Shown here: positions 55,680 through 64,000 of the stretch, in pieces | Numbering within the stretch: position 1 is the stretch's first letter | How the letters are laid out: each line of letters opens with the position of its first letter | Assembly: GCF_900106995.1 (NCBI RefSeq) | Contig: NZ_FNOK01000005.1 | Span: 248,001 to 312,000 of the forward strand | DNA: 64,000 bases | Reading direction: 5' to 3' | Source: Saccharopolyspora shandongensis | GTDB lineage: Bacteria > Actinomycetota > Actinomycetes > Mycobacteriales > Pseudonocardiaceae | Position numbers and translations under genes: made by a program | Notes under the pieces: model-generated | Seen by the model: the letters and a program-made list of their open reading frames with translations, nothing else | Told to the model about the DNA's origin: nothing | The model's database searches: none

Positions 55680-55982
55680 CAGTTTCCATTGAGGGTTTTT
55701 CATCCTGGTCGGGTACCGCAGCTGCGGTGTCTGACCTGCGCCTGAGTGCGTGCGGTCGCCAAGCGCCGTCAGGCGCTTTCGGGTCCACCTTCGCAACTGG
55801 CACCGCCGCGGGTTCACGGAGCCCACCCCTCTGGGGTTCCTCCGGCGAGGACGGCCCTGACGCCGTGTATTGGCATACATAAGTCAGGGCACCCACAGCC
55901 AGGCGGGCGCTGTAACTCCCGCAGGGGGGCCGCCACCCGCACCGCCGCGCAAATCGAGGTTGGAAAAACCTCATTGAAACTG
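55680..55982 (-). repeat. repeat element copy B (inverted relative to A)
   Basis: A 303-bp copy of the element at 51168-51452 in the opposite orientation; termini CAGTTTCCATTGAGGG (55680 side) and CAGTTTCAATGAGG (55982 side, inverted). It is 87 nt before the start of the split gene, so A and B flank that gene on both sides. It ends 8 nt before the P450 stop codon. Internal matches to A include CATACATAAGTCAGGGCACC and GACGGCCCTGACGCC. Confidence 0.8.
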
Positions 55983-55990
55983 GGGTGACG

Positions 55991-57289
55991 TCAGGCGGGG
56001 GAGAGGGTGCGGTCGGTGGTGGCCGGTAGCGCGGACAGGCCGTGGATGATCGACGTCGGACGGCGGACGACCGCGCCCGCCCGGCGGAGCCCCGGCAGGC
56101 GGGTCGCCAGGCAGCGGAACGCGATCTCGGCCTCCAGCCGGGCCAGCGGCGCGCCCAGGCAGTAGTGGATGCCCGAGGAGAACGCGAGGTGGTCCGCCCG
56201 GTCCGGGCGGGTGATGTCGAACCGGTCCGGGACGTCGTGCACCGCCGGGTCGCGCCCGGCCGACGCCAGCACCGCCAGCACCGGCGTGTCCGCCCGGAGC
56301 CGGCGACCGGCCAGCTCCACCGGCTCGTGCGCGATCCGCATCGTCACCTGAACGGGTGGATCCCAGCGGAGCGTCTCCTCGACCACGGCCGACGCCATGC
56401 CCGGATCGGCCCGCAGCAGATCCCACTGCTCCGGGTGCTGCAGCAGTGCGAGGGTGCCGTTGCCGATCAGGTTGACCGTCGTCTCGAAACCGGCGACCAG
56501 CAGCAGGTCGCACAGCTGCACCAGCTCGGCGCCGGTCAGCTTGTCCTGGTCGAGGGCCGCGACCAGGTCGCTGACGATGTCCTCGCCGGGCTCCGCGCGG
56601 CGCTGCTCGATCAGCCCGGTGAACATCGCGTCGAGCTCGCCGAAGGACTCCCGCATCTGCCGGAGCTGGCGGGCCGAGCGGACCCCGTCCAGCGCGCCGG
56701 CCAGCACCGTGCCGTGGTGCGCCAGCCGCTGCGCGTCCAGCGGCGGCAACCCGAGCAGCTCGCAGATCACCCGGATCGGCAGCGGCCCGGCGAAGTCCCG
56801 GACCACGTCGAACTCGCGGCGCTCGGCGGCCCGGTCGAGCAGGTCGTGGGCGATCTGCTCGATGCGCTCGCGGTAGGTCTCCAGGCGGCGCGGCCGGAAG
56901 GCCGGGGCGGCCAGCTTGCGCAACCGCGAATGATCGGGCGGATCGAGCTCCAGCAGCGAGAGCTGCAGGTCGACGGCGGCGGCCGTCGGATCGCCGTAGG
57001 AGCCGTCGCTGGTGCGCACGCCGAACCGCCGGTCTCGCAGCACCTCGTCGCACAGCTGGTGGGTCGTCGCGACCAGCACTCCGAGCTTGCTGCGCACCAG
57101 CGGCCCCTGCTCGCGCAGCTGCCGGTAGAGCGGATACGGATCGTCCCGCCACGGGGCGTGCAGCAGGCGCGCCATCGGGTCGCCGCGCACGGCGAAGAGC
57201 CAGGTCAGCGCCCCCTGCGCGAGCAGGCGCGCGCGGAGGCCCCACTCCGATAATCGGCCGTCGTCGCTGCGGGCCTGCTGAGCGGACAT
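55991..57289 (-). CDS. cytochrome P450
   Basis: A 432-aa bacterial class I P450. I-helix oxygen-binding motif LLLVAGFETTVN, ExxR motif EETLRWDPPV, and heme motif FSSGIHYCLGAPLARLE with the axial Cys near 377; N-terminal substrate region WRDDPYPLYRQLREQGPLV. The ATG at 57289 is chosen with AGGGGG upstream; it is the usual start region for actinomycete P450s (CYP107-like). No ferredoxin gene is adjacent, so redox partners are elsewhere. The substrate is unknown; possibly secondary metabolism or detoxification. Confidence 0.95.
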   Translation of the reverse strand: MSAQQARSDDGRLSEWGLRARLLAQGALTWLFAVRGDPMARLLHAPWRDDPYPLYRQLREQGPLVRSKLGVLVATTHQLCDEVLRDRRFGVRTSDGSYGDPTAAAVDLQLSLLELDPPDHSRLRKLAAPAFRPRRLETYRERIEQIAHDLLDRAAERREFDVVRDFAGPLPIRVICELLGLPPLDAQRLAHHGTVLAGALDGVRSARQLRQMRESFGELDAMFTGLIEQRRAEPGEDIVSDLVAALDQDKLTGAELVQLCDLLLVAGFETTVNLIGNGTLALLQHPEQWDLLRADPGMASAVVEETLRWDPPVQVTMRIAHEPVELAGRRLRADTPVLAVLASAGRDPAVHDVPDRFDITRPDRADHLAFSSGIHYCLGAPLARLEAEIAFRCLATRLPGLRRAGAVVRRPTSIIHGLSALPATTDRTLSPA

Positions 57290-57364
57290 CGGACCCCCTA
57301 CGTGAAACGGACACCTCCTTCGAGGTAACCGCACCCGCGGCGGCCCGACAATGGGCCAACCGGA

Positions 57365-57718
57365 TCAGTGCCCGCTGGACACGCAGAACTCGTTGCCCTC
57401 CGGGTCCTGGAGCACGGTCCAGGCCAGGCCGCCGGGCACCTCGTGCTCGCCGACCTCCGTGGCGCCCAGCGCGACGAGGCGGCGCACCTCGGCATGCCGG
57501 TCGGCGGCGTTCAGATCCACGTGGACCCGGTTCTTCCCGGCGCGCGGCTCCGCCACCTGCTGCAACCCCAGCGCCACCCCGCCCTCCTCGTTCGCGGCGA
57601 GCATCACGAACTCGCCGACGTCGAAGGCGACGGACGTGTCCAGGGCCTGCGTCCAGAACTCGGCCAGCTGCCGGGGCGATTCGCAGTCGATCGTCACCAT
57701 GACGATGTTCAGTGCCAT
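57365..57718 (-). CDS. VOC/glyoxalase-like protein
   Basis: A 117-aa VOC-fold protein: MALNIVMVTIDCESPRQLAEF at the start, KNRVHVDLNAADRHAEVRRL in the middle and WTVLQDPEGNEFCVSSGH at the end, matching actinomycete glyoxalase-like domain proteins. The ATG at 57718 starts the domain; the frame upstream to 57919 is non-coding. It is 75 nt upstream of the P450 start on the same strand and may be co-transcribed with it. The substrate is unknown. Confidence 0.88.
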   Translation of the reverse strand: MALNIVMVTIDCESPRQLAEFWTQALDTSVAFDVGEFVMLAANEEGGVALGLQQVAEPRAGKNRVHVDLNAADRHAEVRRLVALGATEVGEHEVPGGLAWTVLQDPEGNEFCVSSGH

Positions 57719-57842
57719 GGCGCGGAAGATAGGAGCCGCCCCCGACAGCCGCCGGGCGGCGCGGGTAATCCGCTGGTGGTGACCCCGGGGTGGGTCGCTA
57801 CCCTGCGATTGACGTATCAGGCCGGATGAGGAGCCAGTAGCC

Positions 57843-59588
57843 GTGATCACGAGGATGTCGACGTTGTTCCTGCGTACCCTGCGCGAGGATCCGGCCGACG
57901 CCGAGGTGCCGAGCCACAAGCTGCTCGTCCGCGCCGGCTACGTCCGCCGGATCGCGCCGGGCATCTACTCGTGGCTGCCCCTGGGCCTGCGGGTGCTGCG
58001 CAAGATCGAGGAGATCGTGCGCGAGGAGATGAACGCGATCGGCGCGCAGGAGATCCACTTCCCCGCGCTGCTGCCGAAGGAGCCCTACGACGCGACCAAC
58101 CGCTGGACCGAGTACGGCCCGAACCTGTTCCGGCTGAAGGACCGCAAGGGCGGCGACTACCTGCTCGGCCCGACGCACGAGGAGCTGTTCGCGCTCACCG
58201 TCAAGGGCGAGTACAGCTCCTACAAGGACTACCCGGTCATGCTGTACCAGATCCAGACGAAGTACCGGGACGAGGAGCGGCCCCGCGCCGGCATCCTGCG
58301 CGGCCGCGAGTTCGTCATGAAGGACTCCTACTCCTTCGACCTGGACGACGAGGGCCTGGCCGCCTCCTACCAGCTGCACCGCGACGCCTACATCCGGATC
58401 TTCGACCGGGTCGGGCTGCGCTACGTGATCGTCGCGGCCACCTCCGGCGCGATGGGCGGTTCGGCGTCCGAGGAGTTCCTGGCGGAGAGCGAGACCGGTG
58501 AGGACACCTTCGTCCGCAGCACCGAGTCGGGCTTCGCCGCCAACGTCGAGGCCGTGGTCACCCCCGCGCCGCCCGCCGAACCGATCGAGGGCAAGGCGGC
58601 CGCCGAGGTCCACCACACGCCGAACACGCCGACCATCGAGACCCTGGTCGACTTCCTCAACGCGAACACCGACCGCAAGTTCACCGCGGCCGACACGCTG
58701 AAGAACGTGCTGGTCAAGACCCGGCAGCCGGGCTCGCCGGACTGGGAGCTGCTGGCCGTGGGCCTGCCCGGGGACCGCGAGGTCGACATGAAGCGGCTGG
58801 AGGCCTCGCTGGAACCCGCCGAGGTGGCGCTGCTGGAGGAGGCCGACTTCGCCGCCAACCCGTTCCTGGTCAAGGGCTACATCGGCCCGAAGGCGTTGCA
58901 GGACAACGGCGTTCGGTACCTGGTCGACCCGCGCGTGGTGTCCGGGACGGCGTGGGTCACCGGCGCCGACAAGGGCGACCACCACGTGGTGGACCTGCTG
59001 TGCGGCCGGGACTTCACCCCGGACGGCACCATCGAGGCCGCCGAGGTCCGCGAGGGCGACCCGTCGCCGGACGGCCGCGGCACCCTGGTCGCCGCGCGCG
59101 GCATCGAGATCGGCCACATCTTCCAGCTCGGCCGCAAGTACGCCGACGCGTTCTCGCTGGACGCGCTCGGCCAGGACGGCAAGCCGAAGCGCATCACCAT
59201 GGGCTCCTACGGCGTCGGGGTGTCGCGGCTGGTGGCCGCGATCGCCGAGCAGAGCCACGACGAGGTCGGCCTGGTGTGGCCGCGCGAGGTGGCGCCCGCC
59301 GACGTGCACGTGGTGATCGCGGGCAAGGACGAGAGCATCCGGGAGCGCGGCGAGGCCATCGCGGCCGAGCTCGACGCGGCCGGTGTGCAGGTGGTCCTGG
59401 ACGACCGCACGGTGTCGCCGGGCGTGAAGTTCGCCGACTCCGAGCTGATCGGCGTGCCGACGGTCCTGGTGGTGGGCAAGGGCCTGACCAGGGGCGTCGT
59501 CGAGGTCCGCGACCGTCGTTCCGGCGACCGCGCGGAGGTCGAGGCGGACAACGCGGTGCAGCACCTCATCGACGTCGTCCGCGGCTGA
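57843..59588 (+). CDS. proS: prolyl-tRNA synthetase
   Basis: A 581-aa class II aminoacyl-tRNA synthetase of the bacterial type with editing (INS) domain. Motif 1 region [20 protein letters not shown], motif 2 [28 protein letters not shown], and motif 3 [15 protein letters not shown]. The INS domain spans about residues 225-390; the anticodon-binding domain ([11 protein letters not shown] and later [17 protein letters not shown]) closes the protein. GTG 57843 has GAGGAG upstream. Essential housekeeping gene; followed by a strong terminator. Confidence 0.98.
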   Translation: MITRMSTLFLRTLREDPADAEVPSHKLLVRAGYVRRIAPGIYSWLPLGLRVLRKIEEIVREEMNAIGAQEIHFPALLPKEPYDATNRWTEYGPNLFRLKDRKGGDYLLGPTHEELFALTVKGEYSSYKDYPVMLYQIQTKYRDEERPRAGILRGREFVMKDSYSFDLDDEGLAASYQLHRDAYIRIFDRVGLRYVIVAATSGAMGGSASEEFLAESETGEDTFVRSTESGFAANVEAVVTPAPPAEPIEGKAAAEVHHTPNTPTIETLVDFLNANTDRKFTAADTLKNVLVKTRQPGSPDWELLAVGLPGDREVDMKRLEASLEPAEVALLEEADFAANPFLVKGYIGPKALQDNGVRYLVDPRVVSGTAWVTGADKGDHHVVDLLCGRDFTPDGTIEAAEVREGDPSPDGRGTLVAARGIEIGHIFQLGRKYADAFSLDALGQDGKPKRITMGSYGVGVSRLVAAIAEQSHDEVGLVWPREVAPADVHVVIAGKDESIRERGEAIAAELDAAGVQVVLDDRTVSPGVKFADSELIGVPTVLVVGKGLTRGVVEVRDRRSGDRAEVEADNAVQHLIDVVRG

Positions 59589-59607
59589 GAAGCCCGAAGC
59601 GGACAAC

Positions 59608-59642
59608 GGGGCCGTGGACTCCCAGGAGTCCACGGCCCCTTG
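59608..59642. terminator. bidirectional terminator
   Basis: GGGGCCGTGGACT (59608-59620) pairs perfectly with AGTCCACGGCCCC (59627-59639), with a 6-nt loop and a short TTGT. It lies between the convergent proS and HAD genes. Confidence 0.85.
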
Positions 59643-59664
59643 TCATGGCCGCTCCTGAAGCAGG

Positions 59665-60351
59665 TCAGGACAGCGCGGTGAGCACTGCGTCGGTGTCGGC
59701 GAGGTTCGGCAGGACCGCGTGAGCGCCCGCAGCGCGGAGGTCGTCCTCGCTGCTGGAGCCGGTGGCGACGCCGACCGCGACCGCACCGAAGCGCAGCGCA
59801 CCCGCGACGTCGTGCGGCGTGTCGCCGACGACCACCACGGAGTCCGGGGAGATCGGCCCGCCGTGGCGGTCCCCGGCCTTGGCGACGGAGTCCGCGATCA
59901 GGTCGTGGCGGTGCACCGAGGCCTCGCCGAAGCCGCCGATCTCGAAGTCGACGTGGTGGTGCAGGCCGAACGATTCGAGCTTGTGGAAGGCGACCTCCGC
60001 GAGGTTCCCGGTCACCAGCGTCTGCGTGAACCGCGGCTCGTCGGCCAGCGCGGTCAGCGCCCGGGCCGCACCGGGCAGCGCGCTGCCGCGCTGCGAGAGC
60101 TCGTCGCGCGTGTCGGCGACCGCGCTGGTCAGCGCCGCGAACATGGCCGCGATCGTGGGCTCGTCCGGGGTGCTGCCGTGGATCTCCAGCACGTCCGTGG
60201 TGATCGCCAGCTCGGTGCGGCCGGCGGTGTCCGGCATGCGCTGCAGCGCCTTCCCGGTCGCGTCCGCGAGCGCGCGGCGGTACCAGCGGGAGCCGAAGCC
60301 CCGGGCGTCGATCAGGGTCAGGTCGATGTCCCACAGCACTAGTCGCGTCAC
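59665..60351 (-). CDS. HAD-family hydrolase (phosphatase)
   Basis: A 228-aa haloacid-dehalogenase-fold phosphatase. Motif I LVLWDIDLTLID (nucleophile Asp8 and acid/base Asp10), motif II LVTGN, and motif IV VVVGDTPHDVAGA; the helical cap lies between. The start is GTG 60351. The cap type and size suggest a phosphoglycolate-phosphatase-like enzyme, but the substrate is unknown. Confidence 0.92.
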   Translation of the reverse strand: MTRLVLWDIDLTLIDARGFGSRWYRRALADATGKALQRMPDTAGRTELAITTDVLEIHGSTPDEPTIAAMFAALTSAVADTRDELSQRGSALPGAARALTALADEPRFTQTLVTGNLAEVAFHKLESFGLHHHVDFEIGGFGEASVHRHDLIADSVAKAGDRHGGPISPDSVVVVGDTPHDVAGALRFGAVAVGVATGSSSEDDLRAAGAHAVLPNLADTDAVLTALS

Positions 60352-60412
60352 CGCACCATCCTGCCAGCCGGCGCGCCGGTGCGGGACGCCCGATTTCCCG
60401 GCGGCCGAGGGC

Positions 60413-61774
60413 TCAGGACGCGAGCTCGCGGCGTGCGGTCTCCGTGACGATCGACATGCCCAGCACGGTCAGCCCCAGGCAGCAGATCAGCATGATCGCC
60501 ACCGGCATCGCCGAATGCGTCGCCCGCAGCAGCGCCGCGCCGATCAGCGGTGCGGCCGCGCCGGCGACCACCGTGGCGGCCTGATATCCCAGCGACACCC
60601 CGGAATACCGCACCGAGGTGCGGAAGAGCTCGGCGTAGAAGGCGGATTGCGCGCCGGTCAGCGTGCCGTGCAGCAGCAGGCCGACCGACACGGCCAGGAA
60701 CACCAGCGCCGGATCCTGGCTGCCCACCAGCGGGAAGAAGATCATCGTCCACAATGCACACCCGATGGCGGCGGTGATCGCCACCGGGCGGCGGCCGAGC
60801 CGATCGGACAGCGCCCCGCCGGCGAGCATCGACAACGCCTGCACGAGCGAACCGACGGTCACCGCGGTGGTCGTGAGCGCCGTGGGAAGCCCGATGTTGC
60901 CCGCGTAGACCAGCAGGAAGATGGTGAAAACGTAGAACGCGGCGTTCTCGCCCACGCGCGCCGCGAACACCGCGAACACCGCCCGCGGATACTGGGCCAG
61001 CGCTTCGAGCACCGGTGTCCGCTCTTCGCGGTGCTCCTCGGCGACGGCCTGGAACAGTGGCGACTCGGCCACCCGCAGCCGCACCCACAACCCGATGACG
61101 ACCAGCACGATCGACGCCAGGAACGGAATCCGCCAGCCCCACGCCGAGTACTGCGCGCCGGTCGTCGAGGCCGCCATCGCGGCCAGGGCGGCCGTGGCGA
61201 GCAGGTTGCCCAGCGGCCCGCCGGTCTGCGGCCACGAGGTCCAGAAGCCGCGCCGCTCGCGCGGTCCGTGCTCGGCCACCAGCAGCACCGCGCCGCCGAA
61301 CTCGCCGCCGAGCGCGAAGCCCTGCACCAGCCGCAGCAGCGTCAGCAGCAGCGGCGCCGCGATCCCGATCTGCTGGTAGCCCGGCAGCACGCCGATCAGT
61401 ACCGATGCGGAGCCCATCAGGAGGAGGCTGATCACCAGCAGCCGCTTGCGGCCGACCCGGTCGCCGAAGTGCCCGAACACCAGGCCGCCCAGCGGCCGGG
61501 CGGCGAACCCGACGGCATAGGTGACCAGCGCCAGCAGCACGCCGAGCAGTCCGTCGGAATGCGGGAAGAAGACCGGGCCGAACACGGTGGCCGCGGCCGC
61601 CCCGTACAGGAAGAAGTCGTAGAACTCGACGGTGGTCCCGACCACGCCCGCAGACACCACGCGGGCCAGGCGGCGAGTTCCCCCAGCTGTTGTCGTCACG
61701 GTCGCACAGCGTGCTCGCACGGACACGCCCTGCGCAAGATCCCGGCTCGAAGTTGCCTCTCGTCGCAATGCCAT
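60413..61774 (-). CDS. MFS transporter, metabolite:H+ symporter (MHS) type
   Basis: A permease of the shikimate/proline/alpha-ketoglutarate symporter type, 453 aa from ATG 61774. The MHS N-terminus RVVSAGVVGTTVEFYDFFLYGAAAA is clear, followed by GLVFGHFGDRVGRKRLLV (MFS signature) and LLRLVQGFALGGEFGGAVLLVAEH. ATG 61774 has GGAGG upstream; GTG 61699 would give a more usual N-terminus but has no Shine-Dalgarno site. A near-perfect inverted repeat covers the start region (61771-61800). The substrate is probably an organic acid or amino acid. Confidence 0.9.
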   Translation of the reverse strand: MALRREATSSRDLAQGVSVRARCATVTTTAGGTRRLARVVSAGVVGTTVEFYDFFLYGAAAATVFGPVFFPHSDGLLGVLLALVTYAVGFAARPLGGLVFGHFGDRVGRKRLLVISLLLMGSASVLIGVLPGYQQIGIAAPLLLTLLRLVQGFALGGEFGGAVLLVAEHGPRERRGFWTSWPQTGGPLGNLLATAALAAMAASTTGAQYSAWGWRIPFLASIVLVVIGLWVRLRVAESPLFQAVAEEHREERTPVLEALAQYPRAVFAVFAARVGENAAFYVFTIFLLVYAGNIGLPTALTTTAVTVGSLVQALSMLAGGALSDRLGRRPVAITAAIGCALWTMIFFPLVGSQDPALVFLAVSVGLLLHGTLTGAQSAFYAELFRTSVRYSGVSLGYQAATVVAGAAAPLIGAALLRATHSAMPVAIMLICCLGLTVLGMSIVTETARRELAS

Positions 61775-61800
61775 TGAAATCGAACCTCCGATCTCAATGG
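61771..61800 (-). promoter_or_regulatory. inverted repeat covering start codon and Shine-Dalgarno
   Basis: CCATTGAAATCG and CGATCTCAATGG, six nt apart, pair with one mismatch. In the mRNA the GAGG of the ribosome binding site lies at the loop and the ATG lies in the stem. It could be an operator or a translational control hairpin. Confidence 0.45.
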
Positions 61801-61815
61801 ACACCGCGGCCGGGA

Positions 61816-62226
61816 TCAGCCGGGCAGGAAGCTCAGGCGGACCCGGCGGACCGGGTTGTCCACATTGGTGTCCACCAGGCACACCGACTGCCAGGTCCCC
61901 AGCGCCATCTCCCCGCCCAGCACCGGGATCGACGCGTACGGCGGGACGAACGCGGGCAGCACGTGGTCCCGGCCGTGGCCCGGCGAGCCGTGGCGGTGCC
62001 GCCAGCGGTCGTCGGCGGGCAGCACGTCCCGCAGCGCGGCGAGCAGGTCGTCGTCGCTGCCCGCGCCGGTCTCGATGATCGCCAGCCCGGCGGTCGCGTG
62101 CGGCACCCAGATGTTGAGCAGACCGTCGCGGGCCCGGGCCGAACGCAGGAATCGCTCGCACTCCGCGCCCAGGTCGTAGACGACTTCCACGGAGCCGGTC
62201 CGGACCTCGATTTCCTCGCTGTGCAT
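61816..62226 (-). CDS. YjbQ family (UPF0047) protein
   Basis: A 136-aa member of the secondary thiamine-phosphate-synthase-activity/YjbQ family: LLNIWVPHATAGLAIIETGAG, HGSPGHGRDHVLPAFVPPYASIPV and GTWQSVCLVDTNVDNPVRRVRLSFLPG, all family hallmarks with conserved His residues. ATG 62226 begins the protein; the upstream frame to 62676 is antisense to the aminotransferase. It is 41 nt upstream of the transporter start on the same strand. The physiological role is unsettled. Confidence 0.92.
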   Translation of the reverse strand: MHSEEIEVRTGSVEVVYDLGAECERFLRSARARDGLLNIWVPHATAGLAIIETGAGSDDDLLAALRDVLPADDRWRHRHGSPGHGRDHVLPAFVPPYASIPVLGGEMALGTWQSVCLVDTNVDNPVRRVRLSFLPG

Positions 62227-62283
62227 GGGCTCAACCGTAAGCAGCGGTACCGGAACGGGCCCGGCCGGTGCGAGGATGCCGCC

Positions 62284-63303
62284 ATGCGTGAGGCATTCGG
62301 TGCTCGGTTCGACGTCCCGGACGGCTACCTCAACACCGCGAGCATCGGCATCCCGCCCGCCGACGCGGCCCGCGCGGTCGCCGAGTCGGTGGCGCGCTGG
62401 GGGAGCGGCCGCGATCTGCCGGAGGACTTCGAGCCGGCGGTGGCCGACGCGCGGGCGTCGTTCGCGGCGCTGGTCGGCACCACCGCGGAGCGGGTGGCGA
62501 TCGGGGCCAGCGCCTCCCAGCTCGTCGGCCTGATCGCCGCGAGCCTGCCCGCGGGCGCTCGCGTGCTGGTCGCCGAGAACGAGTTCACCAGCGTCGTCTT
62601 CCCGTTCGCCGCGCAGCGGCACGTGCAGGTCACCGAGGTGCCGTTGGGCGAGATCGCGGAGCACGCCGCGGACCACGACCTGGTGGCGGTCAGCGCGGTG
62701 CAGTCCAGCGACGGCCGGATCGTCGACCTCGACGGCCTCCGGCGGAGCGCCGCCGCGGGTTCGACGCGGGTGCTCATCGACGTCACGCAGGCGCTGGGCT
62801 GGCTCCCGGTGCGGCTCGACTGGGCCGACTGGGTCGTCGGCGCCGCCTACAAGTGGCTGCTGTCACCGCGCGGCGCCGCCTGGCTGGCGGTGCACCCGGA
62901 TGCGCCCGAGGTCGTGCCGAACAGCGCGAACTGGTACGCCGGGCAGGACCCGTGGAGCACCACCTACGGCCTGCCGCTGCGGCTGGCCGGCGGCGCCCGC
63001 TCGCTCGACCTCTCGCCGACGTGGTTCGCGCAGGTCGGGGCGGCGGTGGCGATGCGATGGCTGGCCGGGCTCGACATGGCCGCGGTCGCCACGCACTGCA
63101 CCGGGCTGGCCGACGAGTTCAGCGCGGCGCTGGGCCTGCCCGCCGCCGGATCCGCGATCGTCTCGGTGCGGGCGCCGGACGCCGTGTCGAAGCTCACGGC
63201 GGCCGGGATCACCTGCGCGGCGCGGGCGGGCCGGGCGCGCCTGTCGTTTCACCTCTACAACACCTCCGCCGACGTCGAGCGCGCGGTGCGGGCGCTGCGA
63301 TGA
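62284..63303 (+). CDS. class V aminotransferase-fold protein
   Basis: A 339-aa PLP enzyme of the class V (NifS/cysteine-desulfurase/isopenicillin-epimerase-like) group. Features: YLNTASIGIPPA at the N-terminus, ASASQLVGLIAASLP, VAVSAVQSSDGRIVDLDGL, VLIDVTQALGWLPV (PLP Asp) and VVGAAYKWLLSPRG with the Schiff-base Lys190. It lacks a desulfurase Cys loop, so an aminotransferase or lyase role is more likely. ATG 62284 is 57 nt from the divergent yjbQ start. Confidence 0.9.
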   Translation: MREAFGARFDVPDGYLNTASIGIPPADAARAVAESVARWGSGRDLPEDFEPAVADARASFAALVGTTAERVAIGASASQLVGLIAASLPAGARVLVAENEFTSVVFPFAAQRHVQVTEVPLGEIAEHAADHDLVAVSAVQSSDGRIVDLDGLRRSAAAGSTRVLIDVTQALGWLPVRLDWADWVVGAAYKWLLSPRGAAWLAVHPDAPEVVPNSANWYAGQDPWSTTYGLPLRLAGGARSLDLSPTWFAQVGAAVAMRWLAGLDMAAVATHCTGLADEFSAALGLPAAGSAIVSVRAPDAVSKLTAAGITCAARAGRARLSFHLYNTSADVERAVRALR

Positions 63304-63352
63304 CCATCCGGGGTGTCCGACTTGTAATCAGCGCCCGCTACCGTTGGTGCTC

Positions 63353-64000
63353 GTGTCGGACCGACGAGGTGTGCCCGAAGAGATGACGGGAGCACAAGCC
63401 AACACGCAGCGCGAAACCACGCCGCTGCGGCGCGACAACTCGCTTATCAGGCCGGATCGCGCACCGGTGCCACCGCCGGACGAGGCAACTCGGCCGGCGT
63501 TCGCCCCGCCACCCCGCCAGGACCAGCCGCCGGCGGTGCAGCAGCCGCCGCAGGCGCACCAGCCGACGAGCTGGCAGGCCCCGGTGGCGCAGCCGGAGCC
63601 GGAGCCGCAACCGCGTCGCATCGCGCCGACCGGCTGGCTGCTGCGCGGGCTCGGGCTCGTCGCGATCTCCGTGCTGTCCGGGCTGATCTGGCTGCTGATC
63701 AAGCCGGACACCGATGACGAGGCCGCGTCGCCGCCTGCGGAGGTGCCGCGCTACCAGTTCGTCCCGATCCACCGCGAAGAAGCGTTCCAGGGCTGCCAGA
63801 GCGTCTCCACGGCGAAGATCAAGAGCTTCTTCCAGAAGCAGGAGTGCACGCACCTCACCCGGGCGCTCTACAGCACCACGCTGCCCGACGGCACCCGCGT
63901 GCTGACCTCGCTGGTCACGGTCCTGATGCCGGACGCGGCCACCGCGCAGCAGCTCAACGACCTGACCACCAAGGACGGCACGGGCAACATCCGGGACCTG
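63353..64000 (+). CDS. proline-rich single-pass membrane protein (3' end outside window)
   Basis: At least 216 aa. The cytosolic N-terminus is Pro/Gln-rich (PPPRQDQPPAVQQPPQAHQP), followed by one transmembrane helix (GWLLRGLGLVAISVLSGLIWLL, about 95-115) and an outer domain with Cys residues (FQGCQSVSTAKIKSFFQKQECTHL). This plan recurs in actinomycete membrane proteins of unknown function. GTG 63353 may be a leaderless start: a TTGTAA/TACCGT-like promoter lies at about 63322-63343. GTG 63371 and ATG 63383 are alternatives. The gene continues past the window end. Confidence 0.75.
   Translation, partial: MSDRRGVPEEMTGAQANTQRETTPLRRDNSLIRPDRAPVPPPDEATRPAFAPPPRQDQPPAVQQPPQAHQPTSWQAPVAQPEPEPQPRRIAPTGWLLRGLGLVAISVLSGLIWLLIKPDTDDEAASPPAEVPRYQFVPIHREEAFQGCQSVSTAKIKSFFQKQECTHLTRALYSTTLPDGTRVLTSLVTVLMPDAATAQQLNDLTTKDGTGNIRDL

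Overview
The window is very GC-rich and densely coded, with frequent GTG starts and 4-nt ATGA/GTGA gene overlaps. It carries WXG100 genes, an actinobacterial-type CobN plus ChlI/ChlD cobalt chelatase, and NarL-type two-component genes. This points to a filamentous actinomycete, most likely Pseudonocardiaceae (Saccharopolyspora-like). The genus is inference; no rRNA or tRNA gene was found to test it.

Region 1 (1-6.2 kb): the end of a D-2-hydroxyacid dehydrogenase, two paralogous secreted trypsin-like proteases, a divergent LysR/MFS pair and a LysE-type exporter. Region 2 (6.2-12.3 kb, minus strand): a polymorphic-toxin operon of YbaB/EbfC-like protein, WXG100 protein, 1489-aa RHS/YD-repeat toxin and a putative immunity gene overlapping the toxin stop by 4 nt. 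Base composition and codon use change inside the toxin gene at about 9.64 kb, so its 3' half and the immunity gene look like a swapped-in cassette.

Region 3 (13.3-24.5 kb): cobalamin locus I, with a B12 riboswitch, a ChlI/ChlD-type chelatase, cobO, cobB, a decayed methylase-like frame, a CobM with a histone-H1-like tail, a CbiE/CbiT-type CobL and a CbiG-CobJ fusion. Region 4 (24.7-31.7 kb): a PLP decarboxylase, a possibly decayed membrane-protein gene, a sensor kinase/NarL regulator pair, a divergent EamA/LysR pair and a DUF1876 protein.

Region 5 (31.9-46.9 kb): cobalamin locus II, with a riboswitch-controlled NiCoT transporter, a CysG-like siroheme/uroporphyrinogen methylase, riboswitch-controlled cobN, cobG-cobH-cobIJ, cobK, cbiD, and a second cobM-cobL pair. 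Together the loci supply much of corrin-ring synthesis, with duplicated cobM, cobL and cobJ. CobG occurs with CbiD and CbiG but no cobF is visible, suggesting a mixed aerobic/anaerobic-type route. Later lower-ligand genes (cobD, cobQ, cobU, cobS, cobT) are not in the window.

Region 6 (46.9-57.3 kb): a flavin/F420-type oxidase, a DEAD-box helicase, a RIO kinase, a YaaA protein and a nested mobile region. There, two ~290-300 bp repeats with inverted-repeat ends face each other around one AbiEi/DUF559-type gene. That gene is split by a ~3.25 kb insert bounded by a 12-bp direct repeat. The insert holds an ISL3 fragment, MarR, an MFS exporter, a DUF1330 protein and a truncated methyltransferase; removing it restores a 297-codon frame. 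Region 7 (56-64 kb): P450, VOC protein, proS, HAD phosphatase, MHS-type transporter, YjbQ, a class V aminotransferase and the start of a proline-rich membrane protein.
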